From: Lacibacter cauensis
GTDB taxonomy: Bacteria; Bacteroidota; Bacteroidia; Chitinophagales; Chitinophagaceae
Reading direction: 5' to 3'
Assembly (NCBI RefSeq): GCF_007830055.1
Contig: NZ_VLLE01000004.1
Location: 25,248-89,247, forward strand
Length of the DNA: 64,000 nucleotides
The position numbers were made by a program, and so were the translations under genes. Shown here in pieces: positions 27,833 to 37,508 of this stretch; position 1 is the stretch's first letter, and every line of letters begins with the position of its first letter. A model generated the notes under the pieces. That model was not told where the DNA came from and did no database searches. It saw only the letters and a program-made list of their open reading frames with translations.

Positions 27833-28471
27833 TTATTTTTTTCGGATGAGAAACAACCCGTCTCTCAGTGTTAACATTATTTTTTCTACTTCCTCATCAG
27901 CAGCAATCAGTTCATTGAACGCATGTACTGCTTTGCCGTTTTTACCTTTGATTTCTTCTTCCAGCACATCGCCATGAAACAGCACATTGTCTGCAAGTAT
28001 CAACCCGCCACTTCTTAAACGTGGTTTCACCAGCTCGTAGTATCTGGCATAACCTGTCTTATCTGCATCAATAAACACCAGATCCCATGTTTCGTTCAGC
28101 TGCGGAATAATTTCCAGTGCATTGCCAACATGTAGCTGAATACGATCCTGCAAACCGGCTTTTTCAAAATTCGATTGTGCTATCGCCGCATCAGTTTCAC
28201 GCATTTCGATGGTATGTAGTACTCCATCTACAGCAAGTCCTTTTGCAAGGCAAATACTGCTATAGCCAACCATGGTTCCAATTTCGAGTATGCGTTGAGG
28301 TTGTACCAGTTTGCTGATGATTTCAAGGAACTGTCCCTGGAGATGACCGCTGAGCATATGCGGCTGCTTGTGCGATTGTTCCGTTTCGGCTGTTATGCGC
28401 TTTAACACTGCATCTTCTCTGGAAGAATAAAGTGCTGCATATGCTTCGGCTTTCGGGTTGATCAACTCCAA
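27833..28471 (-). CDS. Family 3 O-methyltransferase (TTG start)
   Basis: 212 residues, a SAM-dependent methyltransferase of the caffeoyl-CoA/catechol O-methyltransferase type. Motif I is RILEIGTMVGYSSICLAKGL, then LHTIEMRETDAAIAQSNFEK. The metal-binding region is WDLVFIDADKTGYARYYELV, and GGLILADNVLFHGDVLEEE is the usual second metal site. The physiological substrate is unknown. The open frame runs to an ATG at 28540, but an exact promoter -7 element lies inside that extension. The conserved family N-terminus ELINPKAEAYAALYSSRED begins at the TTG at 28471, so TTG is taken as the start. It is the first gene of the leftward operon with LysM, hpt and VWA. Confidence 0.88.
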   Translation of the reverse strand: MELINPKAEAYAALYSSREDAVLKRITAETEQSHKQPHMLSGHLQGQFLEIISKLVQPQRILEIGTMVGYSSICLAKGLAVDGVLHTIEMRETDAAIAQSNFEKAGLQDRIQLHVGNALEIIPQLNETWDLVFIDADKTGYARYYELVKPRLRSGGLILADNVLFHGDVLEEEIKGKNGKAVHAFNELIAADEEVEKIMLTLRDGLFLIRKK

Positions 28472-28486
28472 GTAAAAACGTTTCGG

Positions 28487-28518
28487 CAAAGATAAAACAC
28501 ATGACCCGAAAACAGGCA
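28487..28518 (-). promoter_or_regulatory. Promoter of the O-methyltransferase operon
   Basis: On the minus strand TATCTTTG (28487-28494) is preceded, 21 bases upstream, by TTG (28516-28518), a full match to the Bacteroidota consensus. The TTG start at 28471 is 15 bases downstream, so the leader is very short. Confidence 0.7.
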
Positions 28519-28543
28519 ATAAACCCCAAGCAATTGGCAATAC

Positions 28544-30010
28544 CTACTGGCTGACAGTTTGCTTTGTTCCGGCTTTATGTGAGATGGTTAACAAACCAAT
28601 AAAGGTTAAAAGTCCGTTGATGATGAGTAACTCGAGCCCTACTTCGAACGAACCGAATAACTGCTTTTGAAACTTATCAATAAAAAAGCAGATGACGGGA
28701 GCCACAATACATACAACAGGCACCAGCCGGTCTTTCACCGCACGTTTTGTAATAATGCCAAAAGTAAACAAGCCAAGTAACGGACCGTAGGTATATGCTG
28801 CTACTTTTAAAATAACACCAATCATGCTTGGTTCGTTTATCCATTTGTAAACCATCACCAACAAAAGAAATAAAGCAGCAAATGAAAGGTGCACACGCTG
28901 GCGTAATTTTTTCTTTTCAGCATCACTTATATCGGTGCGGCGCTGCATACCAATAATATCAATACAGAATGATGAAGTGAGCGCTGTAATGGCACCATCT
29001 GCACTGGGAAACAAAGCAGAGATGAGTGCGATGATGAAGATCACGGAAACAATCGGCGGCATATGGTTCAATGCAATGGCCGGGAATAATTTATCGCCAA
29101 CAGCTGTAATACCCTGTTGCTCTGCAAACAATAACAATACGCCACCAAGGAACAGGAACAACATCAATACGATCATTAAAATAAAACCCAGCGTAAGTAC
29201 ATTCTTTTGGGAATCTTTCAATGTCTTCACGGAAATATTCTTCTGCATCATTTCCTGGTCCATACCCGTCATGGTAATGGTAATGAACGCACCGGCTAAT
29301 ATCTGTTTCAGGAAAAACAATTTACTGGAGGGATCAGTAAAGAAAATCTTCGAATACCCTTTTTCATTCATGGCAGAAATACTGTCGCCAAAGCTCAAGC
29401 CCATTTGGTTTAACAAGTATATAACGCATATTACCAGGCCCGATAACATAAACGTTGTCTGCAACGTATCTGTCCACACAATTGTTTTTACGCCGCCTTC
29501 GTACGTGTAAAGCAATATCATGAGCAGAATAACAAGTGTAGTAAGCCAGAATGGAATGTTGATGTTAGCAGGTAATGCATCCTGCAGAATTTTTACAACA
29601 AGATAAAGCCTTGCAGTTGCTCCTAATGTTCGGGAAAGAATAAAAAAAGAAGCGCCTGTTTTGTAGGCTTTAAATCCCAGTCGGACACTGAGATAATTGT
29701 AAATGGAAGTAAGATTGAGTTTGTAATACAACGGCAACAACACATAAGCAATGGCCACATAACCGATGAGGTAACCGATGGTGATTTGAAAGTATGCGAA
29801 CGACTCTTTTGCTACCGCACCCGGCACACTTACAAACGTAACACCGCTGAGCGAAGTGCCGATCATACCAAACGCCACCAACATCCAGTTACTGCTGCGG
29901 TTACCGATAAAAAAGGAGTCGTTATTGGAGTTTTTGGAAGTATACCAGGCTACAACAAGCAATAGTAAAAAATAACCAAGCACAAATGAAAACAGCAATA
30001 AAGGCGACAT
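28544..30010 (-). CDS. Sodium:solute symporter (SSS family)
   Basis: A 488-residue inner-membrane transporter with about 13 hydrophobic helices and the LeuT-like fold of the SSS family. Visible landmarks are DSFFIGNRSSNWMLVAFGMI, GTSLSGVTFVSVPGAVAKES, YNYLSVRLGFKAYKTG, LYTYEGGVKTIVWTDTLQ (the conserved TM6 region) and SALFPSADGAITALTSSFCI near TM9. It imports an unidentified solute with Na+. The gene ends 72 bases before the O-methyltransferase start, with that gene's promoter between, so it is probably a separate transcript. Divergent from the LOG gene at 30092. Confidence 0.92.
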   Translation of the reverse strand: MSPLLLFSFVLGYFLLLLVVAWYTSKNSNNDSFFIGNRSSNWMLVAFGMIGTSLSGVTFVSVPGAVAKESFAYFQITIGYLIGYVAIAYVLLPLYYKLNLTSIYNYLSVRLGFKAYKTGASFFILSRTLGATARLYLVVKILQDALPANINIPFWLTTLVILLMILLYTYEGGVKTIVWTDTLQTTFMLSGLVICVIYLLNQMGLSFGDSISAMNEKGYSKIFFTDPSSKLFFLKQILAGAFITITMTGMDQEMMQKNISVKTLKDSQKNVLTLGFILMIVLMLFLFLGGVLLLFAEQQGITAVGDKLFPAIALNHMPPIVSVIFIIALISALFPSADGAITALTSSFCIDIIGMQRRTDISDAEKKKLRQRVHLSFAALFLLLVMVYKWINEPSMIGVILKVAAYTYGPLLGLFTFGIITKRAVKDRLVPVVCIVAPVICFFIDKFQKQLFGSFEVGLELLIINGLLTFIGLLTISHKAGTKQTVSQ

Positions 30011-30091
30011 ACCAAATTGTTTAAAAATGAAGATAAAGAATTAATCGTACGGTAAACCAGTTTCTGTATTTTGCGTTACAGAACTTTAACT

Positions 30092-30622
30092 ATGCAACTA
30101 TCCTCACTCGCTGTTTTTTGCGGATCAAAATCGGGCAACGATCCTCTGTTTATTGCTCATGCAAAAGAGCTTGGTCACTTAATGGCCGAACGAAATATTA
30201 AATTGGTGTATGGCGGTGGTGGCAAAGGCCTGATGGGAGCTGTTGCAGATGCGGTGATGGAACGCAACGGAAAAGTTGTGGGTGTTATTCCCGAAGTATT
30301 ATTAGAATGGGAAGCCCAGCACAAAGGCATTACGGAGCTGCATGTAGTGGCAGATATGCATGTGCGTAAAAAAATGATGTACGAATTGTGCGATGCGGCA
30401 GTAATACTTGCCGGTGGGTATGGCACCTTGGATGAGTTATTTGAAATGCTTACCTGGAACACACTGAAGATCCACAATAAAAAAATCTTCATTCTCAACA
30501 GCAATGGCTTTTACAACAATCTAATTGCACACATGCAAAAAATGTTCAACGAAGATTATTTATACGAACACCCCGAAGACCGGATTGTTTTTGTAAACAG
30601 TCCGGCAGAAATTTTTGCTTAA
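30092..30622 (+). CDS. LOG-family protein (TIGR00730; nucleoside 5'-monophosphate phosphoribohydrolase)
   Basis: 176 residues. Members of this Rossmann-fold family release the free base from cytokinin-type or other nucleoside monophosphates and were long misannotated as lysine decarboxylases. Key motifs are AVFCGSKSGNDPLF at the N-terminus, LVYGGGGKGLMGAVADAVME, and the LOG box AGGYGTLDELFEMLTW (canonically PGGxGTxxE, here with Ala for Pro). The open frame extends to a TTG at 30071, but the ATG at 30092 fits the family start. A -7-like TATTTTGC sits at 30066. It ends convergently with the porin-like gene, the stops overlapping by four bases. Confidence 0.9.
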   Translation: MQLSSLAVFCGSKSGNDPLFIAHAKELGHLMAERNIKLVYGGGGKGLMGAVADAVMERNGKVVGVIPEVLLEWEAQHKGITELHVVADMHVRKKMMYELCDAAVILAGGYGTLDELFEMLTWNTLKIHNKKIFILNSNGFYNNLIAHMQKMFNEDYLYEHPEDRIVFVNSPAEIFA

Positions 30623-31194
30623 CGTTTTTGCGGCTTCAGGTAAAACATAAAGCCTGTGCGGAAAACAGGCAGTAATGTATTTGTTTGCCTGTCTACATAC
30701 GGCGAATTTGGCTTGCGTAATACATCAATCATAATGCTTGTAAAAAACTGCGCCCTTCCTATTTGCCTTGTTCCATAACCTGCACCTACCAATACGCTGG
30801 GGCTGGTATACACATCTTTTACCGAACCGTATTGATCGCTGTACTTTTCTGAAATCCTGTTGTATTCAAACTGGCCGGTTATAAAAAACTGGTTAACGAT
30901 CCAGCCTCGAACGTATGGCCCTGCACCGTATGCAAAGAATTTGTACGATGTGCCTCCGCCAAAATTTTGTGTGATATAGTTGATATTGGTGGCAATACCC
31001 ACATCAAGAAAGTTGTTTAAACTATAGCCGATCTCAGGGTTAAGACCAAGTATCCAGCCCTGTGAAAAACCTACGTTAATACCTGAACCAATGTACATCT
31101 GGTCTTGCTTAAACCCTTTTTCACGTTCATCTTTTTGTGCAAAAAGGTTGATACTAATCAATAGTAAACAAAAAGCAACTACAGTTCTTTTCAT
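30619..31194 (-). CDS. Porin-family outer membrane protein
   Basis: 191 residues with signal peptide MKRTVVAFCLLLISINLFAQ and an eight-stranded-barrel pattern of alternating hydrophobic residues with aromatic girdles (MYIGSGINVGFSQGWILGLN, PEIGYSLNNFLDVGIATNIN, GPYVRGWIVNQFFITGQFEY). It ends in the strand RTGFMFYLKPQ. It belongs to the small outer-membrane-beta-barrel group common in Bacteroidota; function unknown. The start at 31194 is set by the signal peptide. Sixteen bases separate it from the FAD oxidase gene upstream, so it may be read from that transcript. Confidence 0.82.
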   Translation of the reverse strand: MKRTVVAFCLLLISINLFAQKDEREKGFKQDQMYIGSGINVGFSQGWILGLNPEIGYSLNNFLDVGIATNINYITQNFGGGTSYKFFAYGAGPYVRGWIVNQFFITGQFEYNRISEKYSDQYGSVKDVYTSPSVLVGAGYGTRQIGRAQFFTSIMIDVLRKPNSPYVDRQTNTLLPVFRTGFMFYLKPQKR

Positions 31195-31210
31195 ACTTTC
31201 TATTCGTTTA

Positions 31211-32629
31211 TTACAGATCGAAAATTTTACCCGGGTTAAGAATATTATTGGGATCGAAAGCACGTTTTATTGCACGCATCAGTTTCAGGTTGGCTTCTTT
31301 CATTACAATATCCATATACCCTTTTTGAATTAAGCCAACACCATGTTCGCCGCTGATGGTTCCGCCAAGCCCATGTACCAATGCAAACATAGCACGCAAG
31401 CACTTCGCCATTTCTGCATCGCCATAGCTGTTGGGCGTACCTTCTTTGTGAATGCGTATATGCAGATTACCATCGCCTGCATGACCGTAACACACCACTT
31501 TAAAATCGTACTGTTTGCCCAACTCTTTTACACCTTTAATCAAAGCAGGCAGTTCTGCACGTGGCACCACTGTATCTTCTTCAATAGTATACCCAACCAT
31601 CTTTACCGCTTCTGCCACACGACGACGCAACTTCCACAGTTCAGCTTTTTGCTGCGCATCATCTGCAAAGTACAATTCGCCAATATCATATTTCGTTAAC
31701 AGTTCGCCAATTGCCTCCATGTCTTTCATCAGCACATCCATGTCGTTACCATCTACTTCAATAATCAAATGTGCAGCTGTATCTTCTGTAATTGGTACGG
31801 CAGAACTATCTACTATTTTGCTTACAATTTGCAATGCATCAATCTCCACCAACTCTAATCCGCTCGGTACAAATCCTGCTCTGAAAATTTCGCTTACAGC
31901 TTCACCTGCCTGTTCTAAATTTTTAAACGGAACCAGCATCAGCAAATCGTACTTCGGCAATGGAATTAACCGCAATACAATTTTGGTAACAATACCCAAT
32001 GTGCCTTCGCTGCCCACAATTAAATGCGTAAGATTATAACCGGTTGAATATTTCAACACATTGGCGCCTGTCCAGATTACTTCGCCGTTTGGCAACACTA
32101 CTTCCAGGTTCAGCACATAATCACGCACCACACCATACTTTACTGCTTTAGGACCTCCACTGTTGGCCGAAATATTACCACCAATGAAACAGCTGCCCCT
32201 GCTGCTGGGATCGGGCGGATAGAACAAACCAACTTTCTTCACTTCTTCCATGAGCACTTCGGTAATTACACCCGGCTCAGTTATTACCTGGTGATTACGT
32301 TCATCAATTTTGAGTATGGTCGTAAACCGCTCGGTAGAAAGTAATACGCCACCTTTATCGGCCAAGGCTGCACCGGCAAGTCCTGTACCTGCACCACGTG
32401 GAGTAACAGGAATACGCATTTCGTTGCACAATTTCATGATGGCACTGATCTCTTCTGTTGTGCGTGGCTTCACTACCACTTCGGGAGGGAAATGAAGATT
32501 CTCTGTTTCATCATGCGCATACCTGCTGAGCGACTCTTCATCAACAAAAACAAACTGTTCGCCAACAATGGACTTCAATTGTTCAACAATCTGCTTGTCC
32601 ACTTTTGCATATCCGTCAACTGCAATCAT
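31211..32629 (-). CDS. GlcD-type FAD-binding oxidase
   Basis: A 472-residue FAD-linked dehydrogenase of the VAO/PCMH family, like the glycolate oxidase subunit GlcD and D-lactate dehydrogenases. The N-terminal PP-loop region is VTPRGAGTGLAGAALADKGG and the FAD site is SSRGSCFIGGNISANSGGPK, followed by GSEGTLGIVTKIVLRLIPLP. The C-terminal substrate-binding part has VVCYGHAGDGNLHIRIH (metal-binding His) and GTISGEHGVGLIQKGYM. It oxidises a 2-hydroxy acid, probably glycolate or D-lactate, and passes electrons to the respiratory chain. No glcE or glcF homologue is adjacent, so it probably works as a single-subunit enzyme. Confidence 0.92.
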   Translation of the reverse strand: MIAVDGYAKVDKQIVEQLKSIVGEQFVFVDEESLSRYAHDETENLHFPPEVVVKPRTTEEISAIMKLCNEMRIPVTPRGAGTGLAGAALADKGGVLLSTERFTTILKIDERNHQVITEPGVITEVLMEEVKKVGLFYPPDPSSRGSCFIGGNISANSGGPKAVKYGVVRDYVLNLEVVLPNGEVIWTGANVLKYSTGYNLTHLIVGSEGTLGIVTKIVLRLIPLPKYDLLMLVPFKNLEQAGEAVSEIFRAGFVPSGLELVEIDALQIVSKIVDSSAVPITEDTAAHLIIEVDGNDMDVLMKDMEAIGELLTKYDIGELYFADDAQQKAELWKLRRRVAEAVKMVGYTIEEDTVVPRAELPALIKGVKELGKQYDFKVVCYGHAGDGNLHIRIHKEGTPNSYGDAEMAKCLRAMFALVHGLGGTISGEHGVGLIQKGYMDIVMKEANLKLMRAIKRAFDPNNILNPGKIFDL

Positions 32630-32698
32630 GTGCTGAAATTTTGGGCGAAATTCGGAAAGGTAGTGCAGGCGGCAAAATCTAATAAACGAACCATTTTA

Positions 32699-33727
32699 TT
32701 AAAACCTCGGACAGAGGCTTTGCCTGCGTTGGCTTTTATCGCCAAAGTATTCGCTGTAATAACCGTTTTTGATCAAAGAAAATTCATAGGCCCCGTTTGC
32801 ATTATTGAAGCGTGCAAGGTTACTTGTTGTAGCATCATAGGTGAACGTAAAGCGAATGTCTTTCCATTCAAGCCCAATCATAGCAACCGCAGCATCATTC
32901 CAGCGGTAATAGGCTCCGCCAAAAACTACTACACTTCCATCGCCCAAAACATTGTGTGCAAGGTTACCGCCAAACACCAACTCATTGGCTTTTGCCTGTG
33001 ATGAAAAATAAGCGTTGGGATTGACAATCCAATCGTCATTTACTTTAAAGCTTCCGTTTAAGAAACCAATGTAACGGCGTGGCACTTCATTAATACCGTT
33101 GCTGAAAAATGTTTCTTTGGGTTTGTTGATGTGATGTACCGAAACACCTGCATTGATATAGGTATTCTCCGTCGGGAAATACGCATAATTCATTCCTACC
33201 TGTAAATCGAAATAAGAAGTATTCGGATTATTTAAAACAGATTCGCCGGTAGGTGCGCCTGCATCAAAAAACTTTCCGTTCCATTGATTGTCGAATGTAA
33301 GCTTTGTAACATCTAATCGCTTGTTGGCATAACCTGCATTAAACCCTGCGCTCAACAAACTGCTTAAACCAATCATCTGGTGATATGCAACTGAAGCATA
33401 CACTTTATTGGAACGGAGGTTACCTCGCCCGGCAACATCATTCAACAACACTGCACCTAAACCCACCCATCCGTTTTCAATTTTATTGCGGAACACCTGC
33501 GCATCGCCCCATACACTCGATGTACGGTAGGGCACAGGTATTGAGGTCCACTGATTACGAAAGTTGCCGCCAATACGATAATCTGCTTCAGGAATAAATC
33601 CTGTATTCGCAGGGTTGGTTGTTAACGGCGAATTCATAAACTGAGAAAAATGCAAATCCTGTGCTGCTGCAGTTATATGCAGCAACAATAATAATAACGC
33701 AGCACCGGTAATTCGTTTACACATCAT
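32699..33727 (-). CDS. Type IX secretion PorP/SprF-family membrane protein
   Basis: 342 residues with signal peptide and the family N-terminus DLHFSQFMNSPLTTNPANTG, then YRIGGNFRNQWTSIPVPYRT. The rest is a beta-barrel of about 14 strands. PorP/SprF proteins sit in the outer membrane and are needed for secretion or surface attachment of specific large T9SS cargo, usually encoded next to them. Here the cargo gene at 33808-37437 is immediately upstream in the same direction (80-base gap), the typical arrangement. Not every PorP-like paralogue is the core SprF component, so no symbol is given. Confidence 0.92.
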   Translation of the reverse strand: MMCKRITGAALLLLLLHITAAAQDLHFSQFMNSPLTTNPANTGFIPEADYRIGGNFRNQWTSIPVPYRTSSVWGDAQVFRNKIENGWVGLGAVLLNDVAGRGNLRSNKVYASVAYHQMIGLSSLLSAGFNAGYANKRLDVTKLTFDNQWNGKFFDAGAPTGESVLNNPNTSYFDLQVGMNYAYFPTENTYINAGVSVHHINKPKETFFSNGINEVPRRYIGFLNGSFKVNDDWIVNPNAYFSSQAKANELVFGGNLAHNVLGDGSVVVFGGAYYRWNDAAVAMIGLEWKDIRFTFTYDATTSNLARFNNANGAYEFSLIKNGYYSEYFGDKSQRRQSLCPRF

Positions 33728-33807
33728 AGCTCATCATTTAAGCATTTGTTTCGCTGTCGGTCTTGGGTTTGGTCAATCTGCAGGATATTCGGGTACTGAA
33801 TTGCTCA

Positions 33808-36800
33808 TTAACGTATCAACGTAACGTCTCCTTTCTTCTTTAGTTTTTCGCCGGTAAAATATTCCACATCTAAAGTCCAGGCGTAAGCATCCATTGGTTG
33901 TGGAATGCCTTTGTATTTCCCATCCCAGCCAATGTTTTGTGTGCGGCTTTCAAACACCATTAAGCCCTGTCTGTTGTACACACGCAACGTCATTTTGGTA
34001 ATACCAAAACCACGTACCATAAACACATCGTTAATGCCATCGCCATTGGGTGTAAAGGCCGATGGCAGATCATTTACAATATTGATGATGGCTTCTACAG
34101 GAATACATACGGAATCCACACAACCTGCAGCATTGGTTACCGTTTGGCAAACAGTATTAATGCCCGGCGATGTATACTGATGAATGGGATCACGAAGATT
34201 GGATGTATCACCATCGCCAAATTCGTACAACCATTTTACAACATCGGCAGATGCTGTACTTGTAAAACGTGTAGGCGTATTTTCCTGCGATGGATTCGGA
34301 CTGTATGTAAAGCCGGCTGTTGGCGGACCAACTGCCTGGAATGTACGTTCGGTAGAATCTACTGCGTTACAACTGTTCGGGTTAAAAATATATTGTTTGA
34401 TGGTGTAGGTGCCGGGTGTATTGTACGTAAACCCGGGCGAACGGTTAGTAGATGTTTGTCCATCGCTGCTTACCCACAGATAAGTCAACGCACCAAGCGA
34501 TGTATCTACTACATTAACCGTATCCGGTACACATACATTCGATACACGGAAGCCGGCTTTTATGTTATCAATAACCTGGAAGTTGACAAAGCCCGATGAA
34601 TCGCCAAGGTTGCAATAATTTGAATCGATCAATACCAAACGAACATTGTACGAACCAACACCCGGGAACGTATGTGCAATTGGCGGAGCAAAGCCGGGTA
34701 TGGTATCATTCTTCGAACCATCGCCCCACACCCACATAAACGATTTCAGACCAAATGGTCTTGATGCTGTTCGTATATCGCTGGTGTTTGTGAAATTAAA
34801 CGTTAAGCTGTTGCAGTTCTGTCTTGCAAAGTTGAAACCAACATCAACCGAATCGGTCGTAACACGAATACGCATCATTGCCGAATCTTTTACATTACAG
34901 GAGTTACTGTCAATACCAATCACTTTTACATCAAAGAAACCGGTAGTCGTGTACGTATGTGTGAAAGGGTTGGATGTGGTGGTATCGTTCCTTGAACCAT
35001 CGCCCCAAATCCAGATGTATTGTTTTGCTTTACGGATTGTATCGGTAAACTGAATTGTAGCAGGCAAACAGAAGTTTAATTGTTTGGCACCAACAGCACG
35101 CAACGATACATCAATACCTGCCAGATCGAAACGCATCTTCACCATACCAAGATTACAACCGCTGCCTCCGGCCGGGTTTACATTACCGTACACACCCGCC
35201 GAAATAGGGAATGGCGATGTTAACGGGGTACCACTGTTTACATTTTTACAGTTGGCACAAAGCGCTTGGTAAATAACACCATTGGCGTCAAAACGGCTGG
35301 TACCACCATCTACGTGTTCCAAACCGCCACCGCCGCCTAACTGGCCAAAGAAGCTGCCGTATAATTGTGAGGCTGCATTTTTCTGTAATACAAAAAAGTA
35401 AAAATCGCTGCCATCGGTGTTTCGCTGAAATGCATCAGGTGTAACCGGCAAGCCAGTTGTGCCTGCACTGGGATAACCTGTACCTCCAAAGTTGTTGGCT
35501 CCACCGCCCCAACCGGATACGTACACGTTTTCGCAATTATCTACCAGAAAAGCAACCGGTGAAATATTAGGACTTAAAGCACCATTTGTTCCAAAGGTTG
35601 TTGAGTATACAAACGCACTTAAATCGGGACGCAGCTTCGCAATAAATTGTCTTGAATTGGGCACTGAGTAAGTTGCATTCAATACCGGCCAACTACCGGT
35701 AGTGGTGCCCATTACATAAGGAAACCCTTTACTATCGAACTGCACACCATATACAATATCGATATTACCTGTACCCAGGTATGTAGAACGGTTTAAACTA
35801 ACCGAACCTCCATTGTCCTGTAAACGGGCAAGGTATCCATCGGCTAAACCACCATTATAAGTAGTTTGCAGTGTACCGCCCGCACCCAATGGAAAATTGG
35901 TACTGCCGGTACCGCCACCAACATAAATATTTGCGGGGTTTAGCGGATCGTAGCTCAACACAAAACCGGCATCATCGCCTGAGCCACCAAGTACTGTGCT
36001 CCAGATAACAGCGTTTGCATTGGCATTTATTTTCAACACAACTGCATCTTGGTTGCCACTTAAACCCGATTGAAACCCATTTTGAACAGGAAAGCTTGTG
36101 GTACTGCCTGCAGCACCCGGTGATCTTGTTGAGGAGGCCAGTAATATATTTCCATCGGCAGCAAAAATCACCTCACTGCGACCATCATCGCCATAAAAAC
36201 GCTGTAATGAGTTTGCGCCGCCACGACTGGCTGTAATATTTACACCGTCATCACCGGTACCACCAATGCGTAATGAGCCAATGATTGCAGTACCTGTAGG
36301 ATTGATTTTTGTAACAAAAATATCGTAGCCACCACCTGCACCAACCAGTGTTCCGGGAAAGTTTGCACCAGAGTTTGTACGTCCGGCAATAACAAGATTT
36401 CCTGCAGCGTCGGCAATTAAACTGTGCGGCTGATCGAGACCGTTACCCCCTAAATAGGTGGCATAAATCCGTGTTCTTCCATCGGGCGAAAGTTTGATGA
36501 TCGCAATATCCGGCGGCACACCTGAGCCGCCTCCCGGACCACCACCACCTGTACTTTGTATGGCGCCTGCTGTAACAGGAAAGCCTGTTGGCTGTGCAAT
36601 ACCACCGCCAAAAAAACTTCCGTCGGCACCCGGTGTTGCTGTAAAACCCCAGTTATCTGCCGTGCTGCGGCTAAAAGATGAGAACACCAATGTAGGATCG
36701 ATGATTAGCACTGTTGATTTATTGTAGGCACTTACATCGAAGCTCACCGTATTACCTGTTACCTTGTATTTATTACCCACTACTTCCCGTTTGCCATTTA

Positions 36801-37437
36801 CAAACTGGTACGAATAAGGTTTCAACTCACGGGCTTCACCAACCGATGTAGAAACAATCAGCTCACTACTGCGGATGCTGATTTTGTCGGCGCCTTCGTA
36901 ACGCATCTGAATATTGGAAACATCGGCACCAGGATGAACAACAAGATCGTACTTCAGCTGATCGTCTTGTACATAATAGCGCACATCGATATTCGGATAA
37001 ACATTTTTATAGGTAATTGCCTGGTAAGTTTTACAACCGCTTGCCCATTTAGAAGGATCATTTCCAATAAAATAATTCTCAACGCCCGGTAATGGCTTTT
37101 CCATGATGGGGGTTGAATTGAAATTTCCTCCAAGGAATTTTACCCGAAAAGCATGTGCCCTCAATTTATCGGGAGCTGTACGGAATTGTTGTTTAGCTGT
37201 TGAATCAAATCCATGACCATGATTAAACTCAGCCAATCGGAGATAATCTTCCGGATGATTGATTAAGATACTGTACCCGTCTTTGGTTAAGAAGAAAGCA
37301 CTGTTGCCGGCTTCGGTTTTAAAGTGCACCTGTGCATCCCACTGCCCTTTGTTTTCTACAAAATACAATTGTGCAAAGCTGCACAGCGGTACAGCCAGTA
37401 ACAGAAACGGAACAGAAAGGAGTCGGAGTACTTTCAT
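33808..37437 (-). CDS. Large T9SS cargo protein with SBBP, PKD and gliding-type C-terminal domains
   Basis: A 1209-residue secreted protein. Signal peptide MKVLRLLSVPFLLLAVPLCS. An N-terminal beta domain (FVENKGQWDAQVHFKTEAGN) is followed by SBBP beta-propeller-like repeats at about residues 260-750 (PDGRTRIYATYLGGNGLDQP, AATYLGG-type motifs, DAAGNLVIAGRTNSG). Four PKD-type Ig modules come next, each with a W-GDG or similar core (WIWGDGSRNDTTTSNPFTHT, MWVWGDGSKND, YEFGDGDTSNL). The type B sorting domain closes it: LPSAFTPNGDGINDVFMVRG, then LRVYNRQGLMVFES and NIGWDGKYKG. It is exported by the type IX system and probably attached to the surface, possibly with the PorP/SprF protein encoded next. 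Confidence 0.92.
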   Translation of the reverse strand: MKVLRLLSVPFLLLAVPLCSFAQLYFVENKGQWDAQVHFKTEAGNSAFFLTKDGYSILINHPEDYLRLAEFNHGHGFDSTAKQQFRTAPDKLRAHAFRVKFLGGNFNSTPIMEKPLPGVENYFIGNDPSKWASGCKTYQAITYKNVYPNIDVRYYVQDDQLKYDLVVHPGADVSNIQMRYEGADKISIRSSELIVSTSVGEARELKPYSYQFVNGKREVVGNKYKVTGNTVSFDVSAYNKSTVLIIDPTLVFSSFSRSTADNWGFTATPGADGSFFGGGIAQPTGFPVTAGAIQSTGGGGPGGGSGVPPDIAIIKLSPDGRTRIYATYLGGNGLDQPHSLIADAAGNLVIAGRTNSGANFPGTLVGAGGGYDIFVTKINPTGTAIIGSLRIGGTGDDGVNITASRGGANSLQRFYGDDGRSEVIFAADGNILLASSTRSPGAAGSTTSFPVQNGFQSGLSGNQDAVVLKINANANAVIWSTVLGGSGDDAGFVLSYDPLNPANIYVGGGTGSTNFPLGAGGTLQTTYNGGLADGYLARLQDNGGSVSLNRSTYLGTGNIDIVYGVQFDSKGFPYVMGTTTGSWPVLNATYSVPNSRQFIAKLRPDLSAFVYSTTFGTNGALSPNISPVAFLVDNCENVYVSGWGGGANNFGGTGYPSAGTTGLPVTPDAFQRNTDGSDFYFFVLQKNAASQLYGSFFGQLGGGGGLEHVDGGTSRFDANGVIYQALCANCKNVNSGTPLTSPFPISAGVYGNVNPAGGSGCNLGMVKMRFDLAGIDVSLRAVGAKQLNFCLPATIQFTDTIRKAKQYIWIWGDGSRNDTTTSNPFTHTYTTTGFFDVKVIGIDSNSCNVKDSAMMRIRVTTDSVDVGFNFARQNCNSLTFNFTNTSDIRTASRPFGLKSFMWVWGDGSKNDTIPGFAPPIAHTFPGVGSYNVRLVLIDSNYCNLGDSSGFVNFQVIDNIKAGFRVSNVCVPDTVNVVDTSLGALTYLWVSSDGQTSTNRSPGFTYNTPGTYTIKQYIFNPNSCNAVDSTERTFQAVGPPTAGFTYSPNPSQENTPTRFTSTASADVVKWLYEFGDGDTSNLRDPIHQYTSPGINTVCQTVTNAAGCVDSVCIPVEAIINIVNDLPSAFTPNGDGINDVFMVRGFGITKMTLRVYNRQGLMVFESRTQNIGWDGKYKGIPQPMDAYAWTLDVEYFTGEKLKKKGDVTLIR

Positions 37438-37508
37438 GAGTTTTGATGCTGATCTAATGGACTTTGAATTTAATTATTTAAAACGGAAATACCCCGGCAC
37501 ATATTTCA

